Below, piece after piece: positions 21,839 to 30,431 of a DNA stretch of 42,937 nt; positions within the stretch are counted from its first letter, which is position 1; the number at the start of each line of letters is the position of its first letter. The notes beneath the pieces are model-generated. The model searched no databases. It was not told where the DNA came from and was given only the letters and a program-made list of their open reading frames with translations. The translations under genes were made by a program, and so were the position numbers. Source of the stretch: UBA8514 sp050251415 (GTDB lineage Bacteria; Bacillota; Clostridia; Lachnospirales; Anaerotignaceae); the NCBI GenBank assembly GCA_050251415.1, contig JBFWMT010000019.1, positions 1 to 42,937 of the forward strand. Reading direction: 5' to 3'.

Positions 21839-22033
21839 ATGTATATAAAATTTGAAGATTTGCTTAAAAAACGTAATGTCACTGCATATGAAGTATCAAA
21901 ATCAACAGGAGTTTTGCAGTCGACGTTGAGCGACTGGAAAAATGGCAAATATACTCCAAAGCTGGACAAGCTTCAAGCGATAGCAAATTACTTTAATGTC
22001 CCAATTACATATTTTTTAGAAGAGGAGGTTTAA
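21839..22033 (+). CDS. Cro-like XRE regulator
   Basis: A 64-residue protein consisting of little more than the helix-turn-helix (VTAYEVSKSTGVLQSTLSDWKNGKYTP in two pieces) and a short tail YFLEEEV. About half of its residues match the N-terminal half of the repressor at 21190. Position, divergent orientation and size fit a Cro-type switch protein. A strong AGGAGGTGC ribosome site precedes the ATG. It heads the early operon. Confidence 0.88.
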   Translation: MYIKFEDLLKKRNVTAYEVSKSTGVLQSTLSDWKNGKYTPKLDKLQAIANYFNVPITYFLEEEV

Positions 22034-22036
22034 GCT

Positions 22037-22297
22037 ATGAAAAATATAAACAATTCAAGTTATAAGATTTTCATTACCAGTTCAGCAGAAGCAGCGCATT
22101 TAATTAGTAGAGGGCTAAGAGAAGCAACGCCTTGGAGTATTCAGGGTGGTCAAACACTTAGTACAAGCAGTGGATATGTAAATATTGATTGTAGAATACC
22201 CCCTATATACCATGGGAACGACAGGTTTTATGCAATGATTGAATATCGCAATGGCGGGGACTGGGAACATCCTGAATACCAAATTGTAATATGTTAA
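22037..22297 (+). CDS. hypothetical early phage protein
   Basis: 86 residues, AGAGGAGGT ribosome site, 3 bases after the Cro-like gene. I recognise no domain. The sequence looks like a compact alpha/beta protein (YKIFITSSAEAAHLISRGL, then GYVNIDCRIPP, then YAMIEYRNGGDW). Its place suggests an early regulatory or host-takeover role, but nothing in the sequence proves one. Confidence 0.65.
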   Translation: MKNINNSSYKIFITSSAEAAHLISRGLREATPWSIQGGQTLSTSSGYVNIDCRIPPIYHGNDRFYAMIEYRNGGDWEHPEYQIVIC

Positions 22298-22320
22298 GCG
22301 GAAATGAGGAGGGATTACAT

Positions 22321-22554
22321 ATGCCAAGGCAGAGACCAAAGCCAACCACGCGAATACAATTTTTGGCAAAATTTGATTACTTTCAGCGGTTAAGCGGAAA
22401 AAACGATGCTGAACTATCTGCAAAAATGCGGATAAGCGAAAAAACATTTAAGAGTAGAATAGACAACCCCAACACATTTAAAGCAGTAGAATTAGAGGTG
22501 TTGGCAAAAGCGTTCAGCACTACGGTGGACAAGCTTGATTATTATGGGTGGTGA
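22321..22554 (+). CDS. small helix-turn-helix phage protein
   Basis: 77 residues starting MPRQRPKPTTRIQF. The middle (SGKNDAELSAKMRISEKTFKSRI) fits a helix-turn-helix of the XRE type and the end (ELEVLAKAFSTTVDKLDYYGW) is the usual last helix of that fold. The start is ATG 22321, spaced well from GAGGAGGGA; the frame continues upstream into the previous gene. Probably a further early regulator. Confidence 0.65.
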   Translation: MPRQRPKPTTRIQFLAKFDYFQRLSGKNDAELSAKMRISEKTFKSRIDNPNTFKAVELEVLAKAFSTTVDKLDYYGW

Positions 22555-22558
22555 GCCA

Positions 22559-22636
22559 ATGAACCCCATCATAATATCACAAATCCCCAACATTTATTTA
22601 GGGTTGATATGCGCAATGACTTTCATTTGTAGATAG
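22559..22636 (+). CDS. possible 25-residue hydrophobic peptide
   Basis: ATG 22559 follows GGTGGTGAG and overlaps nothing. The 25 residues (MNPIIISQIPNIYLGLICAM and a short tail) are strongly hydrophobic, as in many tiny phage membrane peptides. There is no homology to judge by; only the ribosome site and tight packing support it. Confidence 0.3.
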   Translation: MNPIIISQIPNIYLGLICAMTFICR

Positions 22637-22647
22637 AGGTGATTTAA

Positions 22648-22836
22648 ATGACAGTACGTTACCGGTTATGTCGAAAATGTGGGGGAAAGTGGAATGTAAG
22701 TATAACGGCACAGAATGTAAAAAAATACATTTGCCCTATATGTGAATTTAAGAGGAGGACAAGCGGTGAAAAAACAAAAGGTTTTCGGAGTGTTTGCAAT
22801 TATTCTGTCACTAACAATGCTGTACTTCTCAAGTAA
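22648..22836 (+). CDS. small zinc-ribbon protein
   Basis: 62 residues with two CxxC pairs (CRKCGGKW and CPICEFKRR) that should bind zinc. The ribosome site AGAGGTGATT is good. The last 23 residues overlap the next gene in another frame and look unstructured, so the conserved part probably ends near residue 38. A 3' frameshift or a shared end is possible. Confidence 0.6.
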   Translation: MTVRYRLCRKCGGKWNVSITAQNVKKYICPICEFKRRTSGEKTKGFRSVCNYSVTNNAVLLK

Positions 22837-22933
22837 TGCAGTTTTGTTAGAAGATAAAGATTGTTCTATGGCACTGTTTATATTGGTGATTGGTATATGG
22901 TCCTTATTTACCAAACAGGATATATGGGAATAA
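22766..22933 (+). CDS. small membrane protein
   Basis: 55 residues with two hydrophobic helices (VFGVFAIILSLTMLYFSS and CSMALFILVIGIWSLF). I choose GTG 22766 because GAGGAGG ends 7 bases before it. It overlaps the zinc-ribbon frame by about 70 bases. Function unknown. A hairpin with GCCGC/GCGGC arms follows at about 22939-22969. Confidence 0.55.
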   Translation: MKKQKVFGVFAIILSLTMLYFSSNAVLLEDKDCSMALFILVIGIWSLFTKQDIWE

Positions 22934-23017
22934 AAAAGCCGCTTAGGAACGGGAATTCCATCGGCGGCAAAGATAATTAGTCAAGTTAAAGGTATCACAG
23001 ATTAGGAGGAAATGCAA

Positions 23018-23260
23018 ATGAAAAAATTTGTACCTATAGATGAAAATAGGATTTGCAGCAATTGTAAACATAAGGGGTGTAGGAAAGTCGGGTATATTTC
23101 TTGGATTTACTATTGCAAGATACATAATGGAAACTTCGACCATGGGACAGGCTTAGGCATAGACGTTTGTAATAAGAAACCCCATCCTAAGTGCCCACTT
23201 AAAACAGGTGAATTAAGTGATACGGCCAGAGGATATATCAAGAGGGGCATTGCCCTTTAG
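23018..23260 (+). CDS. cysteine-rich hypothetical phage protein
   Basis: 80 residues with a CSNCKHKGC cluster and further cysteines (YYCKIHNG, VCNKKPHPKCPL), a likely zinc-binding fold of unknown role. ATG 23018 is 8 bases after AGGAGG; the ATG at 23012 is too close. A small hairpin ACCGC/GCGGT (23282-23301) follows before the next gene. Confidence 0.6.
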   Translation: MKKFVPIDENRICSNCKHKGCRKVGYISWIYYCKIHNGNFDHGTGLGIDVCNKKPHPKCPLKTGELSDTARGYIKRGIAL

Positions 23261-23330
23261 GGATTGGTAGCTAAATATTACACCGCACTCATTATTGCGG
23301 TTACTATATACAATTTTTTAGGAGGACATT

Positions 23331-23576
23331 ATGGCAGACATAAAATTTGAAATTATTAAACCGCTGGGGGTACTTTCCAGTAGTGAAAATAGCAGTAAGG
23401 AACTGAACCTTGTTAAATGGGGCAGTGGTGAACCTAAGTATGATATTCGTGCTTGGCAGGACGACCACAAGAAACCGTTAAAGGGCATTACTCTAAATAA
23501 GGACGAACTTGCGGCCCTTATAAACGCTGGTGATTTAGCTTTAAAAGGCGGTGCTGAAGATGGGCAAATGGGATGA
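23331..23576 (+). CDS. YdbC-like protein, PC4/p15 single-strand DNA-binding family
   Basis: 81 residues. IKFEIIKPLGVLSSS, ELNLVKWG, PKYDIRAWQDDHKKPLKGITL and LNKDELAALINAG follow the pattern of YdbC, a bacterial homologue of the eukaryotic coactivator PC4 that binds single-stranded DNA as a dimer. It opens the replication module, so a role at forks or in early transcription is plausible. TTAGGAGGACATT is a strong ribosome site. Confidence 0.85.
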   Translation: MADIKFEIIKPLGVLSSSENSSKELNLVKWGSGEPKYDIRAWQDDHKKPLKGITLNKDELAALINAGDLALKGGAEDGQMG

Positions 23577-23895
23577 GCAGGTTAAGGCCGCTGAAGACGA
23601 TATGAGGGTGAAAAAGAAAGAAAAATTCATTATCGAGGAAGCAAATTCCTATCTTAGACGGGGCATTAACCACCCTCATATTGTTAATTCATCAAATCTT
23701 ACAGACGCAGAAAAAGAGTCTTTAAGAATAGCAAGTGAAAAGGCAGAGTACCAAGACCTGTTGGGTAAATTTAACCCTAAACAAGGTACTCTCAAGGTTG
23801 AGCATGAACACGGTTTCATTCTTATGGACTTAGAGGGCTTCAAGGCACTTCCAAAAGCACAGCAAAATAAAATATTAAAATTAGGAGGACAATAA
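23560..23895 (+). CDS. hypothetical protein of the replication module
   Basis: 111 residues, rich in charged helices, starting MGKWDEQVKAAEDDMRVKKKE. It overlaps ydbC by 17 bases. ATG 23560 is preferred over GTG 23551. No domain recognised; conserved company in such prophages suggests an accessory replication role, which is inference. Confidence 0.7.
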   Translation: MGKWDEQVKAAEDDMRVKKKEKFIIEEANSYLRRGINHPHIVNSSNLTDAEKESLRIASEKAEYQDLLGKFNPKQGTLKVEHEHGFILMDLEGFKALPKAQQNKILKLGGQ

Positions 23896-23896
23896 C

Positions 23897-24289
23897 ATGA
23901 ATATAGCTATTAACATTACACACGAGGATTTAATGAAGAACCCAAACATCATTGATGGGGTGAAAGCGTTAGGGCAGATGTTGGCAGGAGAAGATAAGGC
24001 TATTTTTACAACAGCACCTATAAAGGAGGCTCAGGCAATTACTGAGGCAATAGAAGAACCACAGGAATACATAGAAGATGAGGGATTAGAACCACCATCA
24101 ATGGATTCATATGAAGACGAACCTGCCTACACCATTGAAGAAGTAAGAAAAGCTTTAGGGGATTTATCTAAAGCAAAAGGTACTGATGCGGCAAAGAATA
24201 TCTTAAAATCCTTTAAAGTCTCAAAAGTAACGGAACTTTTGCAAAAGGATTATCCAAGTGTAATGGGTGCTGTAAAGGCGGTGAAATAA
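23897..24289 (+). CDS. hypothetical protein of the replication module
   Basis: 130 residues in two parts: an N-terminal segment and acidic linker (EEPQEYIEDEGLEPPSMDSY) and a C-terminal helical domain (YTIEEVRKALGDLSKAKG, ILKSFKVSKVTELLQKDY). The latter looks like the small domains attached to phage recombination or single-strand-binding proteins. TTAGGAGGACAATAAC is the ribosome site, and the stop overlaps the next start. Confidence 0.75.
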   Translation: MNIAINITHEDLMKNPNIIDGVKALGQMLAGEDKAIFTTAPIKEAQAITEAIEEPQEYIEDEGLEPPSMDSYEDEPAYTIEEVRKALGDLSKAKGTDAAKNILKSFKVSKVTELLQKDYPSVMGAVKAVK

Positions 24290-25461
24290 TGCCTGATGTT
24301 CACGCAAAACTAAGTGCTTCAGGGGCGAAGAAATGGCTTAACTGCCCAGGATCAATTGTCTTGGAAGCGCAAATACCAGAGGTGGAGAGCGATTACGCAA
24401 AAGGGGGTACAACCGCCCACGCCTTAGGTGAAGCAAAAATACGGTTAGCCACGAAGGAAGTTACTAGAGCCAAATACCACAAGGCAATCAAGGACCTGGA
24501 AATAACGGAGGACATGGAGCAATACACAGATGACTACAGGGATTTTGTTATTGAACGGTTCAACTTGGCCAAAAGCGTGACACCTGATGCCACTCTTCTA
24601 TTGGAGCAACGCCTTGATTACTCACAGTGGGCACCAGGGGGATTTGGTACCGGCGACGTGGTTATTATTGCAGATGGTACCATAGAAATTATTGACCTTA
24701 AATACGGCAAAGGAGTAGAGGTTGAAGCAGAGGATAACCCTCAGCTAAAGCTTTACGCATTAGGTGCATTAACAGCGTTTGACTATCTCTATGACATAAA
24801 AAGCATCACAATGACTATTTATCAGCCACGCATGGACAACATAAGCAGTTGTGAAATGCTTGTTGAAGATTTATTGGAATGGGCAAATACAGAGGTCGTA
24901 CCAAGGGCGAAAAAGGCGGACAGTGACACAGAAGAGTTTTGCACAGGTAAACACTGTGAAGAGGGGTTTTGCAATGCAAGGCCTATCTGCAGAGCCTATG
25001 CGGAAAAGCAGTTAGAGGCGGCAGTATATGACTTTAAACTACCTTCGGCATTATCGGTAGATGAAATAGCAGACATATTGGAACAGGCTGAAAGTCTTGC
25101 AAAATGGGCCACGCTCATTAAGGACTACGCCCTAGACCAAGCAGTAAATCATGGTGTTACATATCCTGGTTACAAAATTGTAGAAGGTCGTAGTAACCGT
25201 GCATGGTCTGTAGATGACACCCTTGTTGCCGCACAGCTTATAGGTAAAGGTTACCGTGACGATGATATTTGGCCACGTAAGTTAAAAGGCATTACAGCCA
25301 TGGAACAGCTTTTAAGCAAGAAAACATTTAAAGATATTTTAGGCGATTTGGTAATCAAACCACAGGGCAAGCCAACACTGGTGCCGTTCGATGACAAACG
25401 ACCAGAAATCAATTCAACTGATAACGCAAACAAAGACTTTACTGGATTAATTGAAAACTAA
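24289..25461 (+). CDS. DUF2800 protein, RecB/Cas4-like nuclease
   Basis: A 390-residue PD-(D/E)XK protein. It begins LSASGAKKWLNCPGS, the motif of RecB-type exonucleases, and has the core GTGDVVIIADGTIEIIDLKYGKG in two pieces (catalytic Asp, then Asp-Leu-Lys). Further on is a cysteine group (FCTGKHCEEGFCNARPIC) like the Fe-S cluster site of Cas4/AddB nucleases. In phages of this type it is found beside DUF2815 and a family-A polymerase and is thought to process DNA ends during replication or recombination. The start overlaps the previous stop (TAATG). Confidence 0.88.
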   Translation: MPDVHAKLSASGAKKWLNCPGSIVLEAQIPEVESDYAKGGTTAHALGEAKIRLATKEVTRAKYHKAIKDLEITEDMEQYTDDYRDFVIERFNLAKSVTPDATLLLEQRLDYSQWAPGGFGTGDVVIIADGTIEIIDLKYGKGVEVEAEDNPQLKLYALGALTAFDYLYDIKSITMTIYQPRMDNISSCEMLVEDLLEWANTEVVPRAKKADSDTEEFCTGKHCEEGFCNARPICRAYAEKQLEAAVYDFKLPSALSVDEIADILEQAESLAKWATLIKDYALDQAVNHGVTYPGYKIVEGRSNRAWSVDDTLVAAQLIGKGYRDDDIWPRKLKGITAMEQLLSKKTFKDILGDLVIKPQGKPTLVPFDDKRPEINSTDNANKDFTGLIEN

Positions 25462-25474
25462 GGAGGATACATAT

Positions 25475-26041
25475 ATGGGAAACGTAGATGCAGCATCAAC
25501 AAAGGTTATTACAGGCAAGGCTAGATTTAGTTACTTACACGCTTTTGAGCCAGCTTCAGTCAATGGCGGGGACGAGAAATATTCGGTAAGCCTGATTATA
25601 CCCAAAGAGGACAAAAGAACGTTGAACGCTATTAAAAAAGCCGTTGAAGCAGCAAAGCAGGCAGGTATTTCAAAGTTCGGTGGTAAAATTCCTGCAAACT
25701 TAAAACTTCCCCTACGTGATGGTGATACGGAAAGAGAAGATGATGAGAACTATGCAGGGTGCTATTTCGTTAATGCCAATTGCAAAACAAAGCCTGGCTT
25801 AATTTATAAAAATGGACAGCCCATTATTGACAGCACAGATTTGTACAGTGGTTGCTACGGTAACGCCTCTATTACATTTTATGCTTTTAACAGTAATGGA
25901 AGCAAGGGTGTTGCATGTGGTCTTAATAGCCTTATGAAGGTAGCAGACGGTGAGCCATTAGGCGGCAGAGCAAAACCTGAAGATGACTTTGCCGGATTAA
26001 TTGACGGTGACTTCAATGACGAAGATGACTTTTTAGGATAA
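25475..26041 (+). CDS. DUF2815 protein, likely single-strand DNA-binding
   Basis: 188 residues with the family signature: TGKARFSYLHAFEPAS, KYSVSLIIPKEDKRT, GCYFVNANCKTKP, DLYSGCYGNASI and a very acidic end (DGDFNDEDDFLG), as in SSB proteins. The acidic tail is typical for recruiting partners at forks. It always travels with DUF2800 and the polymerase. ATG 25475 follows AAGGAGGATACATAT; the frame is open 24 bases further upstream. Confidence 0.88.
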   Translation: MGNVDAASTKVITGKARFSYLHAFEPASVNGGDEKYSVSLIIPKEDKRTLNAIKKAVEAAKQAGISKFGGKIPANLKLPLRDGDTEREDDENYAGCYFVNANCKTKPGLIYKNGQPIIDSTDLYSGCYGNASITFYAFNSNGSKGVACGLNSLMKVADGEPLGGRAKPEDDFAGLIDGDFNDEDDFLG

Positions 26042-26055
26042 AAGGATGAGGCTGT

Positions 26056-28002
26056 ATGCGGGAACTATCAATAGACATCGAAACATACAGCAGTGTTGAT
26101 TTAATCAAGTCCGGGGTATACGCATATGTGAATGCCCCGGATTTTAAAATCTTACTGTTTGGTTTTGCTTTCGATGATGAAGAAATACAGATTGTAGACT
26201 TGGCTCAAGGGGAAAAGTTATCCCTTGAAGTAAGGGAAGGGTTGCTATCTAAAGATGTTATTAAGACCGCCTATAATGCAAATTTTGAAAGAACCTGCAT
26301 TAGTTGGTTTTATAATATACGGCTTCCGGTGGAGCAGTGGCGGTGTTCTGCAGTAGCTTCTGCAGAGTTAGGATTACCTCAAACTTTGGCAGGCGTGGCC
26401 GATGCTTTAGGGTTGGAACAACAAAAAGACGCCAGAGGAAAGGCGCTAATCAATTACTTTTGCAAGCCTTGTAAACCCACGAAAACCAACGAGGGCAGAA
26501 CCAGAAATCTTCCCCACCATGACATTGAAAAATGGGAAGTTTTCAAAGATTATTGTATACAAGACGTTGCAGTAGAACGCGCCATAAAAAAGAAAATATC
26601 CAAGTTTCCTATGGCTGAAAGTGAACAGAGACTTTGGGAATACGACCAAAGAATTACGGACAGAGGTGTAAGGGTAGATATTGGATTTGCCCAAAATGCT
26701 ATACGTTTTAATGAACAATACATAGCAAAGTGCGTTGCCAGGGCGGAAGAATTAACGGGGCTTGAAAATGTAAACTCTGTTGCCCAGTTAAAAAAGTGGA
26801 TGCAGGCAGAAACAGGGGAAGTCATTGAAAGCCTGAACAAGGAAAAGCTAAAGGAGATACTTAAAACCTCCAAAAATAATAAGGTTCGTGAGGTGATAAA
26901 GCTTCGGTCTGAAATGGCGAAAACCGCTGTAAGCAAGTATGAGGCTATGGTAAGAAGTGTATGCAATGACGGCCGTGTTCGTGGGTTGTTGCAGTTCTAC
27001 GGTGCCAACCGCACAGGCAGATGGGCAGGAAGAATTGTTCAGGTGCAAAACCTACCACAAAACCATTTGCGTGACTTGGAATACGCCAGAGAGCTTGTGG
27101 CGGAGGGGGACTATGAGTTGTTTGAAATGCTTTATGGAAATGTACCACAAACCCTTTCAGAGCTTATAAGAACAGCTTTTATACCATCAGAGGGCAGAAG
27201 ATTTATTGTATCAGATTTTTCGGCTATTGAGGCAAGGGTAATTGCCTATTTGGCAGACGAAAAGTGGCGAATTGATGTGTTTAATTCTCATGGGAGAATC
27301 TATGAAGCCTCAGCAGCACAGATGTTTAAAGTACCTGTAGACAGTATAAAAAAGGGCGATCCCTTACGCCAAAAAGGAAAGATTGCAGAGTTAGCACTTG
27401 GTTATGGTGGCAGTGTTGGGGCGTTAGTTAGTATGGGCGCTTTAGACATGGGATTAGAGGGAAAAGAACTTCCGGAATTGGTATCCGCTTGGAGAACTGC
27501 AAACCCCTCCATAGTGAATTTTTGGTACACCGTGGAGAGGGCCGCAAAAGATGCACTACAAAATAAACCCTCAAAAATTGCCCATGGAATAAGTTTTATA
27601 AAGCAGAGTGGTATTTTATTTATTGGACTTCCATCCGGTCGTAGATTGGCTTATGTAAAGCCAGAAATGGGCGTGAATCAGTGGGGAAATCCCTCTATTA
27701 CATATATGGGAATGAATCAAACAAAGAAGATTTGGGAGCGGTTGGAAACCTTTGGGGGAAAGCTTGTGGAAAATATTGTACAGGCTTTTGCCAGGGATTG
27801 CTTGGCAGAAAGTCTTAAGCGAGTAGAAGACAAAGGTTTTGAAGTTAACTTCCATGTTCACGATGAGTTGATTGTGGATGCACCTATTGGGATGAGCAGT
27901 GAAGAAGAAATTTCAAAATTGATGGGTGTACCTATTAGTTGGGCACCGGGATTACCCCTTAGGGCCGAGGGTTACGAGTGCAGTTTTTATAAAAAAGATT
28001 AG
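26056..28002 (+). CDS. phage DNA polymerase, family A
   Basis: A 648-residue replicative polymerase. The 3'-5' exonuclease domain (1-190) starts with Asp7 and Glu9 (SIDIETY). The polymerase domain (about 230-648) shows motif A as VSDFSAIEARVIAYLADE, the O-helix region KIAELALGYGGSVGAL and motif C as HVHDELIVD. The glutamine-rich thumb of host Pol I and a 5'-3' exonuclease are missing, as usual for phage enzymes. With the next gene it gives the phage its own replication engine. Confidence 0.96.
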   Translation: MRELSIDIETYSSVDLIKSGVYAYVNAPDFKILLFGFAFDDEEIQIVDLAQGEKLSLEVREGLLSKDVIKTAYNANFERTCISWFYNIRLPVEQWRCSAVASAELGLPQTLAGVADALGLEQQKDARGKALINYFCKPCKPTKTNEGRTRNLPHHDIEKWEVFKDYCIQDVAVERAIKKKISKFPMAESEQRLWEYDQRITDRGVRVDIGFAQNAIRFNEQYIAKCVARAEELTGLENVNSVAQLKKWMQAETGEVIESLNKEKLKEILKTSKNNKVREVIKLRSEMAKTAVSKYEAMVRSVCNDGRVRGLLQFYGANRTGRWAGRIVQVQNLPQNHLRDLEYARELVAEGDYELFEMLYGNVPQTLSELIRTAFIPSEGRRFIVSDFSAIEARVIAYLADEKWRIDVFNSHGRIYEASAAQMFKVPVDSIKKGDPLRQKGKIAELALGYGGSVGALVSMGALDMGLEGKELPELVSAWRTANPSIVNFWYTVERAAKDALQNKPSKIAHGISFIKQSGILFIGLPSGRRLAYVKPEMGVNQWGNPSITYMGMNQTKKIWERLETFGGKLVENIVQAFARDCLAESLKRVEDKGFEVNFHVHDELIVDAPIGMSSEEEISKLMGVPISWAPGLPLRAEGYECSFYKKD

Positions 28003-28022
28003 CGTAGAGGGGAGGGACAATC

Positions 28023-30431
28023 TTGGAAAAACTTATGATAGCAGTGGGGCAGAGCCGCACCAGTAAGCTTTGGAAAAACACTGAAATTTCGTGGGAGGAC
28101 CTTGTTAGTAGGCTTGAAACAACTACCAGAACCCCTGAGACACAAGGCGAATACATCAACATGGCCAAAGGACAGCAGGATAATATTAAAGACGTTGGTG
28201 GCTTTGTTGGCGGTAGGCTTAAAAATGGTAGGCGAAAGGCGGAAAGTGTTGATAAGCGATACATTATCACACTTGATGCCGACTTTGCTACAGAGGATTT
28301 CTGCGATACCTTAAGACTGTTTTCAGAATATACATGGTGCGTTTACTCAACGCATAAACATATGCCCGAAAAACCAAGATTAAGGCTGTTAATTCCTCTT
28401 TCAAGAGCTGTAAGCCCCGATGAATATGAAGCTGTGTCAAGACGTATTGCGGCAGATATTGGCATTGATATGTTTGACGACACGACGTATCAAGCCCATA
28501 GGCTTATGTATTGGCCAAGCACCAGTATTGATGGTGAATACATATTTGACCATGAAGAAAATGAGCACTTGGATGTTGATAAAATTCTTGGCAGGTATGC
28601 TGATTGGAAGGATATTTCCTCTTGGCCAACATCTACAAGGACCCTAAAAGTCAAAGAGAGGTTGCTTAAAAAACAGGAGGATCCTACAGCAAAGGCTGGT
28701 GTTATTGGCGCCTTTTGCCGCACTTACACGGTAGAGGAAGCTATGGATAAATTTCTTCCAGGGGTGTACATATCTTGCAGTATTGACGGGCGTTATACAT
28801 ATTCACAGGGCAGTACTGCCGCCGGTGTTATCGTTTATGATGATAGCAAATTCCTTTATTCAAACCATGCTACAGACCCTATTAGCGGTGTGTTATGTAA
28901 TGCCTTTGATATGGTTCGGCTTCACCTTTACAGTGATGCAGACGAGGATGCCACAAACGGAACGCCTATTATAAAAATGCCATCTTTCTTGAAAATGACG
29001 GAGTTGGCCAGAAATGACGAAAGCGTGAAGCTTACTGTTTTCAAAGAAAAGCAAAGTTCGATTGAGGAAGATTTTGGCGAGTTTATCAATACTGATGAGC
29101 CTGAGGAAGACGATGGCAGGTGGGCTTTGGAGCTTGAACCCGCAGGGAAAAACGGATATGCGGGTACAATTAATAACTGTAAGGTGATTCTAGAACACGA
29201 CCGCAAGGTAAAAGGGAAAGTCGCTCTAAATGAGTTTACTAAAAAATATAAGCTGTTTGGGGTAACCCCTTGGAGCAAAGAGGACAAGGAAAAAGACTGG
29301 ACAGACGCAGACGATGCAGGGCTTAGGCACTACCTTGAAAAAGGCTATGGTATTAAGGGCAAGGGTGTAATAGAAGATGCATGGACGTTAGTGGCCCAGC
29401 AGAATAAGTATCACCCTGTTAGAGATTATTTGAATAGTCTGACTTGGGATGGTGAAAAAAGGGTAGAAACCCTCTTAATTGACTTTCTTGGTGCGGATGA
29501 TAACCAATACATTAGAGCAGTTACCAGAAAGGCTTTGGTGGCAGCTGTAGCAAGAATTTTTGTACCCGGCATAAAGTATGACACCATGCTTGTTCTTGTG
29601 GGTAAACAGGGCTGTGGTAAAAGCCAAATTATAAAAAGGCTTGGAAAAGACTGGTTTTCCGATACCCTTACAACGGTGCAGGGGAAAGAAGCTTATGAAC
29701 AAATACAAGGCTTTTGGATCATAGAGTTGGCAGAACTGGCGGCAATGAAGCGGATGGAGGTTGAAGCTATAAAGCATTTTACCGCCAAAAGTGAGGACGC
29801 CTATAGAGCTGCCTATGGCCACCATGTGGAAACCTACAAAAGGCAATGTATTTTCTTTGGAACTACCAACAAATACGAGTTTTTAAGAGATATGACAGGA
29901 AATAGACGGTTTTGGCCTGTGGATGTAAATGGAGATAAGGCAACAAAGGATATGTGGAAGGAACTTAATGAGGACACGGTGGACCTTATTTGGGCGGAAG
30001 CCGTAGAGCTTTTTAAGCAGGGTGAAAAAATCTATTTCGAGGATGAACACCTAAAAGCATTAGCCGAAGCGGAACAGGACAGGCATTTAGAGGAAAGCCC
30101 AATGACAGGGGATATAAAAATGTATTTGGAAAAATTACTTCCTGAAAATTGGGAAGAAATGGACTTGTCTGCAAGGCGTGGGTATTACCAGGGCAATGAC
30201 TTTGGTGTAAAGGTTGAAGGTACCGTACCACGAGAAAAGGTATGTGCTTTAGAAATATGGTGTGAGCTTTTTGGTGGGGATAAGAAAGATTTACAGCGAC
30301 AAAGAAGCATGGAAATTAACGACATAATTATGAAAACTGGCGAGTGGGAACAAACCAAACACCCCATAACTTTCGGCGAATTATATGGAAAACAACGTGG
30401 TTTCATTTACAGGCAGGGCAACAAAGTATAA
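28023..30431 (+). CDS. VapE-family primase-helicase
   Basis: An 802-residue replication initiator. The N-terminal third looks like an archaeo-eukaryotic primase domain (YIITLDADF with the acidic pair, then KPRLRLLIPLSR). The C-terminal half is the Virulence-associated E ATPase with Walker A GKQGCGKS at 527-534, a Walker B region (GFWIIELAELAAM) and NRRFWPVDV. The start is TTG 28023, five bases after GGGGAGGG; ATG 28035 is an alternative. The likely origin lies directly after its stop. Confidence 0.93.
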   Translation: MEKLMIAVGQSRTSKLWKNTEISWEDLVSRLETTTRTPETQGEYINMAKGQQDNIKDVGGFVGGRLKNGRRKAESVDKRYIITLDADFATEDFCDTLRLFSEYTWCVYSTHKHMPEKPRLRLLIPLSRAVSPDEYEAVSRRIAADIGIDMFDDTTYQAHRLMYWPSTSIDGEYIFDHEENEHLDVDKILGRYADWKDISSWPTSTRTLKVKERLLKKQEDPTAKAGVIGAFCRTYTVEEAMDKFLPGVYISCSIDGRYTYSQGSTAAGVIVYDDSKFLYSNHATDPISGVLCNAFDMVRLHLYSDADEDATNGTPIIKMPSFLKMTELARNDESVKLTVFKEKQSSIEEDFGEFINTDEPEEDDGRWALELEPAGKNGYAGTINNCKVILEHDRKVKGKVALNEFTKKYKLFGVTPWSKEDKEKDWTDADDAGLRHYLEKGYGIKGKGVIEDAWTLVAQQNKYHPVRDYLNSLTWDGEKRVETLLIDFLGADDNQYIRAVTRKALVAAVARIFVPGIKYDTMLVLVGKQGCGKSQIIKRLGKDWFSDTLTTVQGKEAYEQIQGFWIIELAELAAMKRMEVEAIKHFTAKSEDAYRAAYGHHVETYKRQCIFFGTTNKYEFLRDMTGNRRFWPVDVNGDKATKDMWKELNEDTVDLIWAEAVELFKQGEKIYFEDEHLKALAEAEQDRHLEESPMTGDIKMYLEKLLPENWEEMDLSARRGYYQGNDFGVKVEGTVPREKVCALEIWCELFGGDKKDLQRQRSMEINDIIMKTGEWEQTKHPITFGELYGKQRGFIYRQGNKV

